64,000 bases of DNA from Microbulbifer sp. VAAF005 (GCF_030012985.1 NZ_CP120233.1:558001-622000), one strand, 5' to 3'; shown: positions 8,915 through 17,729, counted from the stretch's first letter. The notes: generated by a model not told the origin, from the sequence alone. Numbers and translations are program-made.

Positions 8915-11900
8915 ATTCCGAACCCAAAGGGCTGATTGCCCGAATTATTGGGGCCTGTGCCGGTAGGCCGGGGATCACTTTGATTCTTGTCGCGATCGCG
9001 GCCCTGGCGGGATACCGGGCGCTAACCAGTGTCCCTCTGGATGCTATTCCGGACCTGTCCGACGCCCAGGTAATTGTGATGACAGACTGGCCGGGGCGAA
9101 GCCCGGACCTGGTCGAGGATCAAATCACCTACCCGCTTTCCACCGCAATGTTAGGGCTGCCCAAAGTCAAATATGTGCGGGGCCAAAGCTTTTTTGGTCT
9201 CAGCTTTGTCTACGCCATCTTTGAAGACGGCACCGATATTTACTGGGCCCGCTCACGGGTTCTGGAGTACCTCAACCAGGTAGCCGACCAGCTCCCGGAA
9301 GGTGTTCAGCCAAAGCTTGGCCCGGATGCTACCGGAGTGGGCTGGGTGTTCCAGTACGCGCTGGTTGATCGAAGCGGTAATAACGACCTGCAAGAACTGC
9401 GCGCGCTACAGGATTTCAAGTTGCGCTATTGGCTCACTTCTGTCGAGGGCGTGGCCGAAGTCGCCTCCATTGGCGGCTACGAAAAGGAGTACCAGGTCCA
9501 AATCGACCCCCATCGCTTGCAGATGTTTAAGGTTCCGCTCGGCAAAGTGGTCGAGGCCATTCGCCGCAGTAACAATGACACAGGAGGAAGGGTACTGGAG
9601 ATCGCTGGGCACGAACATATGGTGCGTGGCCGTGGCTATATCCGCAGCGTTGACGATCTCGAAGAGGTGGTGATCGGGGTCAATGCGGCGAAGATTCCGG
9701 TGACTTTGGATCAGGTAGCGGATATTACCCTGGGGCCTGCGATGCAGCGCGGTATTGCGGAACTGGACGGCGAGGGCCAGACCGTAGGTGGCATCGTGGT
9801 GATGCGCTACGGTGAAAATGCCCTCAAGGTTATTGAGAGAGTTAAAGAGCGTATCGAGCAAGTCCGTGCGGGCTTACCGGAAGGCGTTGAGCTGGTAGTG
9901 ACCTATGATCGCTCACAATTAATTAATAGTGCGATCGACAATCTCAAGAACACCTTGATTGAAGAGATGCTGGTGGTCGCCGCTGTGATCGCTATTTTCC
10001 TACTCCACGCCCGCTCCGCATTGGTAGCTGTAATCACTCTGCCGATTGCAGTTTTACTGGCCTTTATTCCACTGTCCCTACAAGGGCTTACCGCCAACAT
10101 TATGTCACTGGGAGGTATTGCCGTAGCCATCGGTGCCATGGTGGATGCGGCAGTGGTAATGGTGGATAACATCCACAAAAAGCTGGCAGCCGATGGGGAT
10201 AAGGAGTTGTCTCCGGGCGAAAAAAGAACGCTAATCGTTCGGGCAATGCAGGAAGTCGGACCGAGTATTTTCTTCTCCCTGATTATTATCACGGTTTCAT
10301 TCCTGCCGGTATTCGCGCTCGAAGCTACCGAGGGCCGCCTATTCAAACCCCTCGCCTACACCAAAACCTACAGCATGGCTTTCGCCGCCCTATTGGCAAT
10401 CACCTTGATTCCAGCGCTCGCTGTACTGCTAATGCGCGGCAAAATTCGCAACAGGGAAAACCCGATTTCCCGCGTTTTAGTCCATACACTACAGCCAGTG
10501 ATTCACTTCTGCGTGCGGCAACGCAAAGTTGTGGCCACTCTCGCGGTATTAGCTCTGGTTTCTGTGGCCTACCCCATTAGCAAGCTAGGTGGTGAATTTA
10601 TGCCGCCGCTCAATGAGGGCAGCATCCTGTATATGCCTACCGCCCTACCCGGCATGTCGGTGACCGAAGCGGGCAAGGTGCTGCAACAAATGGACGAGGA
10701 ACTGAAAGCTTTCCCAGAAGTAGAGCATGTCTTTGGCAAGATCGGCCGCTCCAACAGCGCCACCGATCCTGCACCGCTCTCAATGGTAGAAACCGTTATC
10801 ACCCTGAAACCCAAAAGTGAGTGGCGTCCTGGCATGACTTGGGACGACCTGCTGGCGGAAATGGATGAAAAGCTGCGCTATCCGGGCATGCCCAATATCT
10901 GGTGGATGCCCATCCAAACCCGCACTGAGATGCTCGCCACCGGTATTCGCAGCCAGCTCGGCATCAAAGTGTTTGGAGATAACCTGGAGGAAATCGAACA
11001 GACCGCTTTAGCCATCGAAGAAGCACTGCGCAGTGACCAACGCACTTCGGAACAAACCCGAAGCGTCTTCGCCGAGCGTCTAACCGGCGGTTACTTCCTG
11101 GACTTTGATATCGATCGCGCACGGGCTTCCCGCCACGGCTTGAATGTACAGGATATCGAAGATGTGATCGCCGCAGCGGCTGGTGGCCTGGCCGCAACCC
11201 AGACCATCGAAGGCCGCGAACGTTACGATGTGTTAGTGCGCTATGCCCGCGACTACCGGGATACTCCTGAACAGCTGGAACAAATCCTGGTCCCCGCCTC
11301 TGATGGTTCCCAAGTGCCCCTGAACCAGCTGGCTGATCTGGACTTCCGCACTGGCCCGCCCATGATCCGCAATGAGGATGGGCAGTTGGTGGGCTTGGTA
11401 TTTGTCGACTTGAAGGGCGATATCGGCGTTGCTGATTATGTTAATCGCGCAAAGCAGGTTGTTGCCGATCAGGTTAATCTGATTCCCGGGCAACGTATCG
11501 CCTGGGCCGGCCAATACCAATACCTGGAGCGCGCCAAGTCCCGCCTGCAATGGTTAGTGCCCCTGACCTTGTTGGCTGTGTGCTTCCTCCTGTATCTGCA
11601 TCGAGGCAGGCTATCCGACACCCTGTTTGTACTCACCGCCATGCCAATGGCACTGATCGGCGCCTTCTGGCTGTTATACCTGCTCGACTACAAACTGAGC
11701 GTTGCTGTATGGGTCGGCATGATTGCCATGGCTGGTCTCGCCGCTGAGATGGGGTTATTAATGCTGCACTACTTATCTGCCGCCGGACATAACTCAGAGC
11801 GCGGTAATACAGCGACTGTTGCCCAAGCGGCAGCTGGCCGTATTCGCCCGATGCTAATGACCAGCCTGACACTGTTAATTTCATTGATACCAGTCATGGT

Positions 11901-12042
11901 TTCCGATGGCACCGGTGCAGATGTTATGAAACGGATCGCAGCACCAATGGTGGGCGGCACCATAACCACACTGCTATTTGTGTTATTAGTGATGCCCGGG
12001 GTTTTCTATCAATGGAAAGCTCGTGAAGGTAAGCAAAGCTGA
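8908..12042 (+). CDS. cusA: CusA-like heavy-metal RND efflux pump (HME family)
   Basis: Inner-membrane proton-driven exporter, 1,044 aa, full length. GTG start at 8908 overlaps the CusB stop. The first membrane helix is at about 15-35, followed by the HME-type loop VPLDAIPDLSDAQVIV. The TM4 motif GAMVDAAVVMVDN carries the proton-relay Asp. FMPPLNEGSILYMPT and TRTEMLATGIRS are conserved periplasmic segments of Cus/Czc pumps; Met in the latter is consistent with copper/silver-type pumps. Two groups of helices (about 330-540 and 860-1035) surround the second porter domain, as usual. No outer-membrane factor (CusC) lies in the window, so the channel must be encoded elsewhere. Confidence 0.92.
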   Translation: MVNSEPKGLIARIIGACAGRPGITLILVAIAALAGYRALTSVPLDAIPDLSDAQVIVMTDWPGRSPDLVEDQITYPLSTAMLGLPKVKYVRGQSFFGLSFVYAIFEDGTDIYWARSRVLEYLNQVADQLPEGVQPKLGPDATGVGWVFQYALVDRSGNNDLQELRALQDFKLRYWLTSVEGVAEVASIGGYEKEYQVQIDPHRLQMFKVPLGKVVEAIRRSNNDTGGRVLEIAGHEHMVRGRGYIRSVDDLEEVVIGVNAAKIPVTLDQVADITLGPAMQRGIAELDGEGQTVGGIVVMRYGENALKVIERVKERIEQVRAGLPEGVELVVTYDRSQLINSAIDNLKNTLIEEMLVVAAVIAIFLLHARSALVAVITLPIAVLLAFIPLSLQGLTANIMSLGGIAVAIGAMVDAAVVMVDNIHKKLAADGDKELSPGEKRTLIVRAMQEVGPSIFFSLIIITVSFLPVFALEATEGRLFKPLAYTKTYSMAFAALLAITLIPALAVLLMRGKIRNRENPISRVLVHTLQPVIHFCVRQRKVVATLAVLALVSVAYPISKLGGEFMPPLNEGSILYMPTALPGMSVTEAGKVLQQMDEELKAFPEVEHVFGKIGRSNSATDPAPLSMVETVITLKPKSEWRPGMTWDDLLAEMDEKLRYPGMPNIWWMPIQTRTEMLATGIRSQLGIKVFGDNLEEIEQTALAIEEALRSDQRTSEQTRSVFAERLTGGYFLDFDIDRARASRHGLNVQDIEDVIAAAAGGLAATQTIEGRERYDVLVRYARDYRDTPEQLEQILVPASDGSQVPLNQLADLDFRTGPPMIRNEDGQLVGLVFVDLKGDIGVADYVNRAKQVVADQVNLIPGQRIAWAGQYQYLERAKSRLQWLVPLTLLAVCFLLYLHRGRLSDTLFVLTAMPMALIGAFWLLYLLDYKLSVAVWVGMIAMAGLAAEMGLLMLHYLSAAGHNSERGNTATVAQAAAGRIRPMLMTSLTLLISLIPVMVSDGTGADVMKRIAAPMVGGTITTLLFVLLVMPGVFYQWKAREGKQS

Positions 12043-12054
12043 CTTAAATAAATT

Positions 12055-12085
12055 GGGGCACCGGGTTGACGCTACCCTGTGCCCC
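12055..12085 (+). terminator. Hairpin after the efflux operon
   Basis: GGGGCAC and GGGT pair with ACCC and GTGCCCC across a 7-base loop with one C/T mismatch, 13 bases after the cusA stop. The tail is not strongly T-rich, so it may be a weak or factor-assisted terminator. The remaining bases up to dbpA (about 12086-12312) show no gene. Confidence 0.5.
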
Positions 12086-12312
12086 TGCACTCTTCGCACA
12101 AGAAGATAATCTGGATAGAAGAGACTTTGACGGGAACAAGGTGATTCATAGGTTTTAGGTTTCTTGAGGGTTAACTGTTAAAATTCCATACAAATTTTGT
12201 ATTGCACAATCTGCAAAATTGCGGCGATAACAAAGGCTAAGTAGGTGACGATCACTTTCCCTACTGCTTGTGTAATACGTGTATTTGACATTTAACGACT
12301 CCAGGATTCACC

Positions 12313-13701
12313 TTGACTGCACCTTTTTCCGATCTCCCCCTAAACCCCGCCCTGCTGAAAAACCTGGCGTCACTCAACTATAAATCCATGACCGAGGTTC
12401 AGGCCAAAACGCTTCCGATCATTCTTGACGGCAAGGACGTTATCGCCCAGGCAAAAACCGGTTCCGGTAAAACTGCCGCTTTCGGTTTGGGGGTGCTGCA
12501 TCGGCTCAATGTCAGCCGCTTTCGGATTCAATCGCTGATTCTGTGCCCAACACGGGAATTGGCAGACCAGGTTGCGCAGGAACTGCGCCGATTGGCACGG
12601 GCAATTCACAACATTAAGATTCTGACTCTCTGCGGCGGAATGCCTTTCGGCCCTCAAATCGGCTCCCTGGCCCATGGTGCCCATATCATCGTTGGTACTC
12701 CAGGACGTATCGAAGAACACCTGCGTAAAGGAACACTCTCCTTAGAGCATGTCGATACGCTGGTCTTTGACGAAGCCGACCGAATGCTCGATATGGGATT
12801 TCAGGACGTTATCGATACCATTCTGGCGCAGGTGCCAACTGGGCGGCAGTCGTTACTATTCAGCGCTACCTACCCCGATGAAATTGAAAAGCTCAGCGCC
12901 CGAGTGATGCAAAAACCGGTGATGGTTAAAATCGACTCTGCGCATAGCGACGAGGTGATCGAACAACGCTTTTACAGAATTGAGAGTTTCGAGGATCGCC
13001 TGGAGATGACTCGGCGTGTCCTGCTCAATGATAAACCAGTCAATACCCTGGTTTTCTGCAACACCAAACGCGAAACCGATGAAGTGGCCGATGATCTGAA
13101 ACAGGCTGGCTTCAATGTCCTCGCCCTGCATGGTGATATGGAGCAGCGCCAGCGCAATGAAACCCTGATTCGATTTGCCAATGGCAGCGCTTCAATTCTG
13201 GTGGCCACTGATGTGGCTGCACGAGGTCTCGATATCGACAAGCTGGATGCGGTTATCAATTTTCATATCGCCAAAGACCCGGAAGTGCACACCCACCGCA
13301 TCGGACGGACCGGCCGTGCCGGTGAGCGCGGTTGCGCTTACTCCTTTTTTGCCGAGAAGGAAGGCCACAAACTGGTTCGTATGGACCTAACCCAGGACCC
13401 ACTATCCGATCCAGATACACCGCCACCCGCCAGCATATTAAGTGAACCCCCTTTCCAGGCACCGATGGCTACCCTGCAAATCGATGGCGGCAAGAAGCAA
13501 AAGGTCCGCCCCGGCGATATCCTGGGAGCCCTAACCGGAGGTGATCGCCCGATTGACGGTAAAGATGTTGGCAAGATCAACGTACTGGACATGACCGCCT
13601 ATGTTGCGATTAAACGCAATGTGGCATCTCAAGCACTTAAGAAAATAGAAAACGGCAAGTTGAAAGGGCGCAAATTCCGGGTGCGGCGTATTCGAGGGTA
13701 A
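12313..13701 (+). CDS. dbpA: ATP-dependent RNA helicase DbpA
   Basis: DEAD-box helicase that binds 23S rRNA hairpin 92 and helps 50S ribosomal subunit assembly. Motif I AKTGSGKT is at residues 47-54, PTRELA at 79-84, DEAD at 153-156 and SAT at 184-186; VFCNT, ATDVAARGLDI and HRIGRTGRAG follow. The C-terminal segment from about 390 (MATLQIDGGKKQKVRPGDIL) is the DbpA-specific RNA-binding domain, which separates it from other DEAD-box paralogues. TTG start at 12313, preceded by CCAGGA. At 462 aa it is normal length. A decayed copy of its 3' end occurs 3.4 kb downstream (16785-17048). Confidence 0.95.
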   Translation: MTAPFSDLPLNPALLKNLASLNYKSMTEVQAKTLPIILDGKDVIAQAKTGSGKTAAFGLGVLHRLNVSRFRIQSLILCPTRELADQVAQELRRLARAIHNIKILTLCGGMPFGPQIGSLAHGAHIIVGTPGRIEEHLRKGTLSLEHVDTLVFDEADRMLDMGFQDVIDTILAQVPTGRQSLLFSATYPDEIEKLSARVMQKPVMVKIDSAHSDEVIEQRFYRIESFEDRLEMTRRVLLNDKPVNTLVFCNTKRETDEVADDLKQAGFNVLALHGDMEQRQRNETLIRFANGSASILVATDVAARGLDIDKLDAVINFHIAKDPEVHTHRIGRTGRAGERGCAYSFFAEKEGHKLVRMDLTQDPLSDPDTPPPASILSEPPFQAPMATLQIDGGKKQKVRPGDILGALTGGDRPIDGKDVGKINVLDMTAYVAIKRNVASQALKKIENGKLKGRKFRVRRIRG

Positions 13702-13712
13702 GCCGAGTGAAT

Positions 13713-13745
13713 ATCCCCTGGCGGCGCCGGGGGATTGCCCTTTTA
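13713..13745 (+). terminator. Rho-independent terminator of dbpA
   Basis: A 10-bp stem (ATCCCCTGGC paired with GCCGGGGGAT, one T-G wobble, 3-base loop) lies 11 bases after the dbpA stop and is followed by a CCCTTTT tract. From about 13746 to 14002 I see no gene or clear signal; this stretch is AT-rich. Confidence 0.75.
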
Positions 13746-14002
13746 CGCCCGCTTCTGGTTTATGGATCCCCTGACCGTTATTTCAAGAGCTGACAATAAA
13801 TATAGAAAAATCAGATGGAAATCTAAGGGTTACAGAGTGATATAAAATTAGGATAGTGGTCAAAGTAATCGTTTTTGCAGTTTGCACGCCGTGACAACTA
13901 AGTTTCACCCAATGATTTTTAACAATATTTTCGTTTTAGCGAAGAAATTGATTCTGAAATAACAATCGGGATAATAGTGATCTGTATGATTAATTTATAA
14001 AT

Positions 14003-14009
14003 GTTAGGC
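14003..14009 (+). other. Candidate integron core site (GTTRRRY)
   Basis: GTTAGGC fits the recombination-site consensus GTTRRRY that starts integron cassettes, and it lies 31 bases before the small gene at 14041. Its exact complement GCCTAAC occurs just after that gene's stop at 14696, as expected for the two outer boxes of an attC. A 7-mer is weak by itself; the ordered pairing with the later sites is the reason it is reported. Confidence 0.35.
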
Positions 14010-14040
14010 ACTAAGTCCGAAGTAAAATTAGGTTTTTCGA

Positions 14041-14688
14041 ATGAGTATCAAGGTTGATGAAGCTATTTGGGTGAGTATTCCCCAAGACTCCCGGGAAGAT
14101 TCTCTCAAATGGCATGATGGAAATGGAGTTCAGTTGGTGCTTCATTCTATAGGATTTGACGAAGCTTTGTATTCACGATTGACTAACGAAATGTTAGCGC
14201 GAGAATATTATAGGGATAATTTCGCTGAACAAGGTATAGGTATTGTTCAATGTGACTTAGTGACGGTTAGTGGCCAAAAGGCTGTTAAGACAATCGGCAA
14301 GAAAATTGTGCAAGGTCAGCCTGCCCTATATATTGGCTCATTGGCAATCCCTATGTCAGACCGATCTTTTGTTTTATCCCTGTATTCACAAGAAGCTGGT
14401 ATTACAGGTATGAGAGATACTGTGCTTTTCAGTAAGTTGTCATCCGAGAGTGATAAGTTAAAACCGGATCCTGATTCGGGAAAGATGATTGGGTGGGCAC
14501 AAGACCCCTATTTTCCGAAGTACGATGGGCCTTGTCTTCGAAACCTGTCTGAATCAGAGGATTATGATAATCAGTTTCCAAACCACCCATTAACAAAAGT
14601 ACGGAGCCGAATTGGTGAATTGGTTGCTTCGGTAGAAGTCTTGGTGAGAGAGCCCAAAAGCAACAAACCATGGTGGAAAGTATGGTAG
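14041..14688 (+). CDS. Hypothetical cassette-like protein, 215 aa
   Basis: No family recognised. The ATG at 14041 begins MSIKVDEAIWVSIPQDSRED. The protein has no signal peptide or membrane segment, is mixed alpha/beta in appearance and ends in basic-aromatic KPWWKVW. It lies between a GTTAGGC core-like site and a GCCTAAC attC-like site, in the compact one-gene arrangement of integron cassettes. It shares strand with the two small genes that follow, but each is separated by attC-like DNA rather than coupled. Function unknown. Confidence 0.6.
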   Translation: MSIKVDEAIWVSIPQDSREDSLKWHDGNGVQLVLHSIGFDEALYSRLTNEMLAREYYRDNFAEQGIGIVQCDLVTVSGQKAVKTIGKKIVQGQPALYIGSLAIPMSDRSFVLSLYSQEAGITGMRDTVLFSKLSSESDKLKPDPDSGKMIGWAQDPYFPKYDGPCLRNLSESEDYDNQFPNHPLTKVRSRIGELVASVEVLVREPKSNKPWWKVW

Positions 14689-14695
14689 CAATATT

Positions 14696-14755
14696 GCCTA
14701 ACAAAACGCTGCTTGGGACAAAACCACGCTGCACTCCGATTTGCCCAAGAGCATG
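14696..14755 (+). other. Candidate attC site, first of three
   Basis: Starts with GCCTAAC (matches RYYYAAC) 8 bases after a stop codon, followed by AAAACGC and an imperfect inverted repeat whose CTTGGG and CCCAAG arms lie about 30 bases apart. The closing GTTRRRY box is not recognisable, so the site is degenerate or only the left half is kept. Confidence 0.4.
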
Positions 14756-14780
14756 GATTTATGCATCGTAGAGAATTAAA

Positions 14781-15071
14781 ATGAATACATTAGAGATACA
14801 AGAGAAGAAGAAATTCCCTAAGGAAATCGCAATTGCGTTAGCTATAGTCGCTACACTAGTTTCACTTGCACCAATTGCCATTGTTCAAAATGAGAAGGCT
14901 GTCTTACTTGCAATATTTGGCCTTGTAATGAACTTCGCTCTTATACCTTCCATTTTCCTATTGTTTGGTGGTATCCAGAAATTACGTGATAGGCAATTCA
15001 ACTTGTGGAGTGCGTACTACCTTGGGCTCTTTGTTGCCATAGTTTTGGCAGGACAGAAGCTGATAGTGTAG
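14781..15071 (+). CDS. Small membrane protein, unknown
   Basis: 96 aa with three hydrophobic stretches (about residues 15-33, 43-64 and 75-92) and an N-terminal run of Lys/Glu residues (EIQEKKKFPKE), so probably an inner-membrane protein with a cytoplasmic N-terminus. No family recognised. ATG at 14781. It follows the first attC-like site and is followed, 8 bases after its stop, by another (GTATAAC). Such short membrane proteins are common integron cassette cargo; function unknown. Confidence 0.55.
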   Translation: MNTLEIQEKKKFPKEIAIALAIVATLVSLAPIAIVQNEKAVLLAIFGLVMNFALIPSIFLLFGGIQKLRDRQFNLWSAYYLGLFVAIVLAGQKLIV

Positions 15072-15078
15072 TGGCCAT

Positions 15079-15200
15079 GTATAACAATGCCCGACAATTC
15101 AGTTCAGGTCTTCGGCCCTCCATGAGATAACTTACCCGGTGTACGTTTTGCTCAAGTCGCTTCATCTGGCCCTTCACGGGGCAGATCACCCTGTACACTT
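15079..15200 (+). other. Candidate attC site, second of three
   Basis: GTATAACAATGCC resembles the inverse core of Vibrio-type cassette repeats (ATAACAA...). A small TTCG hairpin (GGTCTTCGGCC) and an inverted pair GTGTAC/GTACAC (15139-15144 and about 15192-15197) follow. The strict RYYYAAC consensus is broken at one position and no clear right core box is present. Confidence 0.35.
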
Positions 15201-15210
15201 TTCACACAAA

Positions 15211-15582
15211 ATGCCCGCTAGCACTATTATGAATCCGTTGAAATTACGAGTACTTAAACGAACTTGCTCAGAGTGTAAGAGTAGGACTCTGGAAATTCCA
15301 TTGTTCTCGACAACTTTAATCTGCCGGAACTGTGTATCTATCTTTAAGGTTCGTGGCTGGTTCAAATTTGTGCAGATTATTGGAGCGGGCTTCCTATATT
15401 TTTTGATACTTCAAGCGGCTCTAGCGCTTCTAGAAGATGCAAGATTAAATCAAATTAGCTTTGTAGTGGTGACATTTTTGGTGGCACCTTTAGTCACTTC
15501 AGTTATATTAAAAACTTCGAAAATGTATCTCGCACCCTTGGAACTAACTGGAGTAAAAAGCAAGGTACGAGGTAATTCATAA
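15211..15582 (+). CDS. Zinc-ribbon membrane protein, unknown
   Basis: The ATG at 15211 (MPASTIMNPLKLRVLKRT) gives 123 aa; an alternative ATG lies at 15229. A zinc ribbon is suggested by CSEC and, about 20 residues later, CRNC. Two membrane segments follow (about residues 52-72 and 80-100). It sits between the second and third attC-like sites. The stop codon overlaps the third site's TCATAAC box, a compact arrangement typical of cassettes. Function unknown; the zinc ribbon could bind metal or stabilise a small cytoplasmic domain. Confidence 0.55.
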   Translation: MPASTIMNPLKLRVLKRTCSECKSRTLEIPLFSTTLICRNCVSIFKVRGWFKFVQIIGAGFLYFLILQAALALLEDARLNQISFVVVTFLVAPLVTSVILKTSKMYLAPLELTGVKSKVRGNS

Positions 15583-15625
15583 CAAGTCAATTCACTTCGC
15601 GCCTTCGGCGCCCGACAGCTTAAAC
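15577..15625 (+). other. Candidate attC site, third of three
   Basis: TCATAACAAG overlaps the preceding stop codon; a GCGCC-TTCG-GGCGC-type hairpin lies at about 15599-15612, and GCTTAAACC follows. This resembles the central stem of many chromosomal cassette repeats. The right GTTRRRY box is again not seen. Confidence 0.4.
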
Positions 15626-15636
15626 CGAGGAGCATC

Positions 15637-16521
15637 ATGCAAGGAATTCTTTCAGAAAAGTTGATTCTTACTGAAGCGGCCATACTCGAAAGAGTCAGGC
15701 GTAACAAAGATATAAGCCTTTGCAGCCATGTCGACCATGCTAAATTAATCTATAGCAAAGCTGGTGCTGAAAGCCTTAAACGAATCTACAGTGAATACAT
15801 AAAGCTTGCAATTGATGCAAAACTCCCTCTTTTGCTTGCAACTCCCACATGGAGGGCCAGCTCAGAGAGAGTTTCTCTAGCCAAGGCGCCTTCGTCTATC
15901 AATGAAGACGCAGTTAATTTTCTTTCGAATATCTTGCCAAAAGAAGGAAATGTATATGTAGGGGGCCTAGTCGGCTGTAAAAATGACTGCTACAAACCAC
16001 AACAAAGCTTAACTTACAAAGAATCTCTTTCTTATCATCGTTGGCAAATTGATAAGCTCGGAGCCTCTAAAGCTGACTACCTCATGGGAGTAACTCTACC
16101 AGCTGTACCAGAGGCACTTGGAATTGCATCTCTAATGTCAAACCACTCAAAGCCATATTTTATTAGCTTCGTCATTGGCTCAGATGGCCGTCTTTTAGAT
16201 GGCCATACCATTCAAGAAGCAATTTCACATATTGATTATCAGGTTTCACCTAAACCTTCTGGGTACTTTATTAACTGTTCTCATCCATCTTTTCTAGACG
16301 CTTCAAATCAATTACCTAACAGGCTAATTGGCATACAAGCCAATGCTTCATCACTAACACACAATGAGCTAGAAAATAGCGAATCGACGCACTCCGACAG
16401 CATATCCGAATGGGGCAACCTTATGCTCCACTTAAATCAGAATCACGGATTCAATATATTGGGCGGCTGCTGCGGTACTGATTCAAGACACCTGGAATAC
16501 ATCATAAATAATCACAACTAG
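15637..16521 (+). CDS. Homocysteine S-methyltransferase family protein
   Basis: Family members transfer a methyl group from S-methylmethionine or a similar donor to homocysteine, making methionine. The zinc ligands are clear: Cys214 in NCSHPSF and Cys278-Cys279 in GGCCGTDSRHL. At 294 aa the length is normal. The usual N-terminal DGGMGTEL-like loop is replaced by LTEAAILERVRRN, so this belongs to a divergent subgroup and the donor is uncertain. ATG at 15637 follows a good GAGGAG ribosome site. It lies just after the third attC-like site and before the decayed dbpA fragment, so it probably arrived with the accessory block. Confidence 0.85.
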   Translation: MQGILSEKLILTEAAILERVRRNKDISLCSHVDHAKLIYSKAGAESLKRIYSEYIKLAIDAKLPLLLATPTWRASSERVSLAKAPSSINEDAVNFLSNILPKEGNVYVGGLVGCKNDCYKPQQSLTYKESLSYHRWQIDKLGASKADYLMGVTLPAVPEALGIASLMSNHSKPYFISFVIGSDGRLLDGHTIQEAISHIDYQVSPKPSGYFINCSHPSFLDASNQLPNRLIGIQANASSLTHNELENSESTHSDSISEWGNLMLHLNQNHGFNILGGCCGTDSRHLEYIINNHN

Positions 16522-16784
16522 CAAATTTTAGCCTGAACCCCTCTGCCTACAGCTACACTGCGCAGCCAAGCCCTTGGTTTGGCTTCCGCTGCTAAAGGCA
16601 TTAGCTAGACCGGCGGAATTATGAGTAGGAAAAAGGGAGTGACACTAAGGCTCACAATTGCCTAAGCGCCTCAATTTTAGTAGCCATCGATGTGGCGGTT
16701 CACGGTCTGAATATCGGCAAAGATCCTGAACAGTCGTACCGTTAATCGCAGTTGCACTGCTGAGCTAACCGCTTCGTATGAGCC

Positions 16785-17048
16785 TGACCCACTATCCGAT
16801 CCAGATACATCGCCACCAGCCAGCTTATTTAGCGCCCCCTTTGCCAGACACCGATGAACCCTACGAATCAATGTGGTAAGAAGGAAAAGGGCCGCTCCGC
16901 CGATATCCTGGATACCCTAACCGGTGGCGATAATCTGATTAATGGAAAAGATGTTGCCAAGTTCAACGTACTGGACATGACCGCCAGAGAGCATTGAGAA
17001 CACAAAGTTGAAAGGGCACATCTTGTGCGACATATTCGGGGGTAAGCC
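16785..17048 (+). pseudogene. Decayed duplicate of the dbpA 3' end
   Basis: This stretch matches the last part of dbpA (about 13396-13707) base by base with small deletions and substitutions. Shared blocks include GACCCACTATCCGATCCAGA, CGATATCCTGG, CTAACCGG, AAAGATGTTG, AACGTACTGGACATGACCGC, AAGTTGAAAGGGC and GGGTAAGCC at the end. The reading frame is broken. A 21-codon ORF with a good ribosome site (17066-17131, MPSTTVIGQLKEVGLAQKAYK) follows and may be a remnant of another gene. The 16522-16784 stretch before it shows no gene. The duplication brackets the whole cassette-like block, which suggests the block entered at the dbpA 3' end. Confidence 0.8.
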
Positions 17049-17159
17049 TCACAGGAGAATTATCTATGCCCTCAACCACGGTTATAGGTCAGCTCAAAGA
17101 GGTAGGATTAGCCCAGAAAGCCTATAAATAGGTTAACCCCATCGTTTGGAGCTGCAACC

Positions 17160-17729
17160 GTGCCCAATATACTGATTCCCATCGCCGATGGTAACGAGGA
17201 TATAGAAACCGTTGCCATCTACGACATTTTGAGCCGAACGGATGCAGAGCTGGTACTGGCATCGATTATGCCGAGTAGAAGTATAACTACCCTACGCAAT
17301 CTTGTTATTGAAGCCCCCTGCTCCATAGAGGATTGTTTGGACTCTACGTGGGATCTAATAGCCCTGCCAGGCGGCAAGGAAGGTGCCGAGCAAATGCATA
17401 ACTCAGCCCCCCTAATAAAGCTTATCCAAAAGCAACTTGAATCGGGCCGCTGGCTAGGAGCAATTTGTACCGCTCCAGTGATCGTTCTTGGGCGGCAGGG
17501 GCTGATAACCAATTTTACGGCCACTTGTTACAAGACGTTTCGCGGCGAACTTAGTCAATATGTGAAGGAAACTAGTGATCAAAGAGTAGTGATCGACCGG
17601 AATTTAGTCACCAGCCAATCGCCCGGTACCGCTATAGAGTTCGCTTTTGAACTTGTCACTTGTTTATTTGGGAAAGAAAAATCGCAGTCAATTGCGGAGA
17701 CCGTAAATGTTTATCTACCACCTGAATAA
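17160..17729 (+). CDS. DJ-1/PfpI family protein (YajL-like)
   Basis: 189 aa, the size of YajL/DJ-1 proteins, which act as redox-sensitive chaperones or glyoxal-handling enzymes. GTG start at 17160 with GGAG upstream. The conserved Glu13 (ADGNEDIETV) and nucleophile Cys103 in GAICTAPVIVL are both present, as is the PGGKEGAE turn at 70-77. The family is certain, but the exact activity is not, because DJ-1 relatives differ. It stands alone between the dbpA remnant and the mobile-element patch. The stretch to about 17930 holds no gene. Confidence 0.88.
   Translation: MPNILIPIADGNEDIETVAIYDILSRTDAELVLASIMPSRSITTLRNLVIEAPCSIEDCLDSTWDLIALPGGKEGAEQMHNSAPLIKLIQKQLESGRWLGAICTAPVIVLGRQGLITNFTATCYKTFRGELSQYVKETSDQRVVIDRNLVTSQSPGTAIEFAFELVTCLFGKEKSQSIAETVNVYLPPE

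Noticed and set aside
8581..11884. Several antisense frames of 60-150 codons within the CusB/CusA genes
   Set aside because: Typical shadows of GC-rich coding DNA; the sense genes have complete family motifs.
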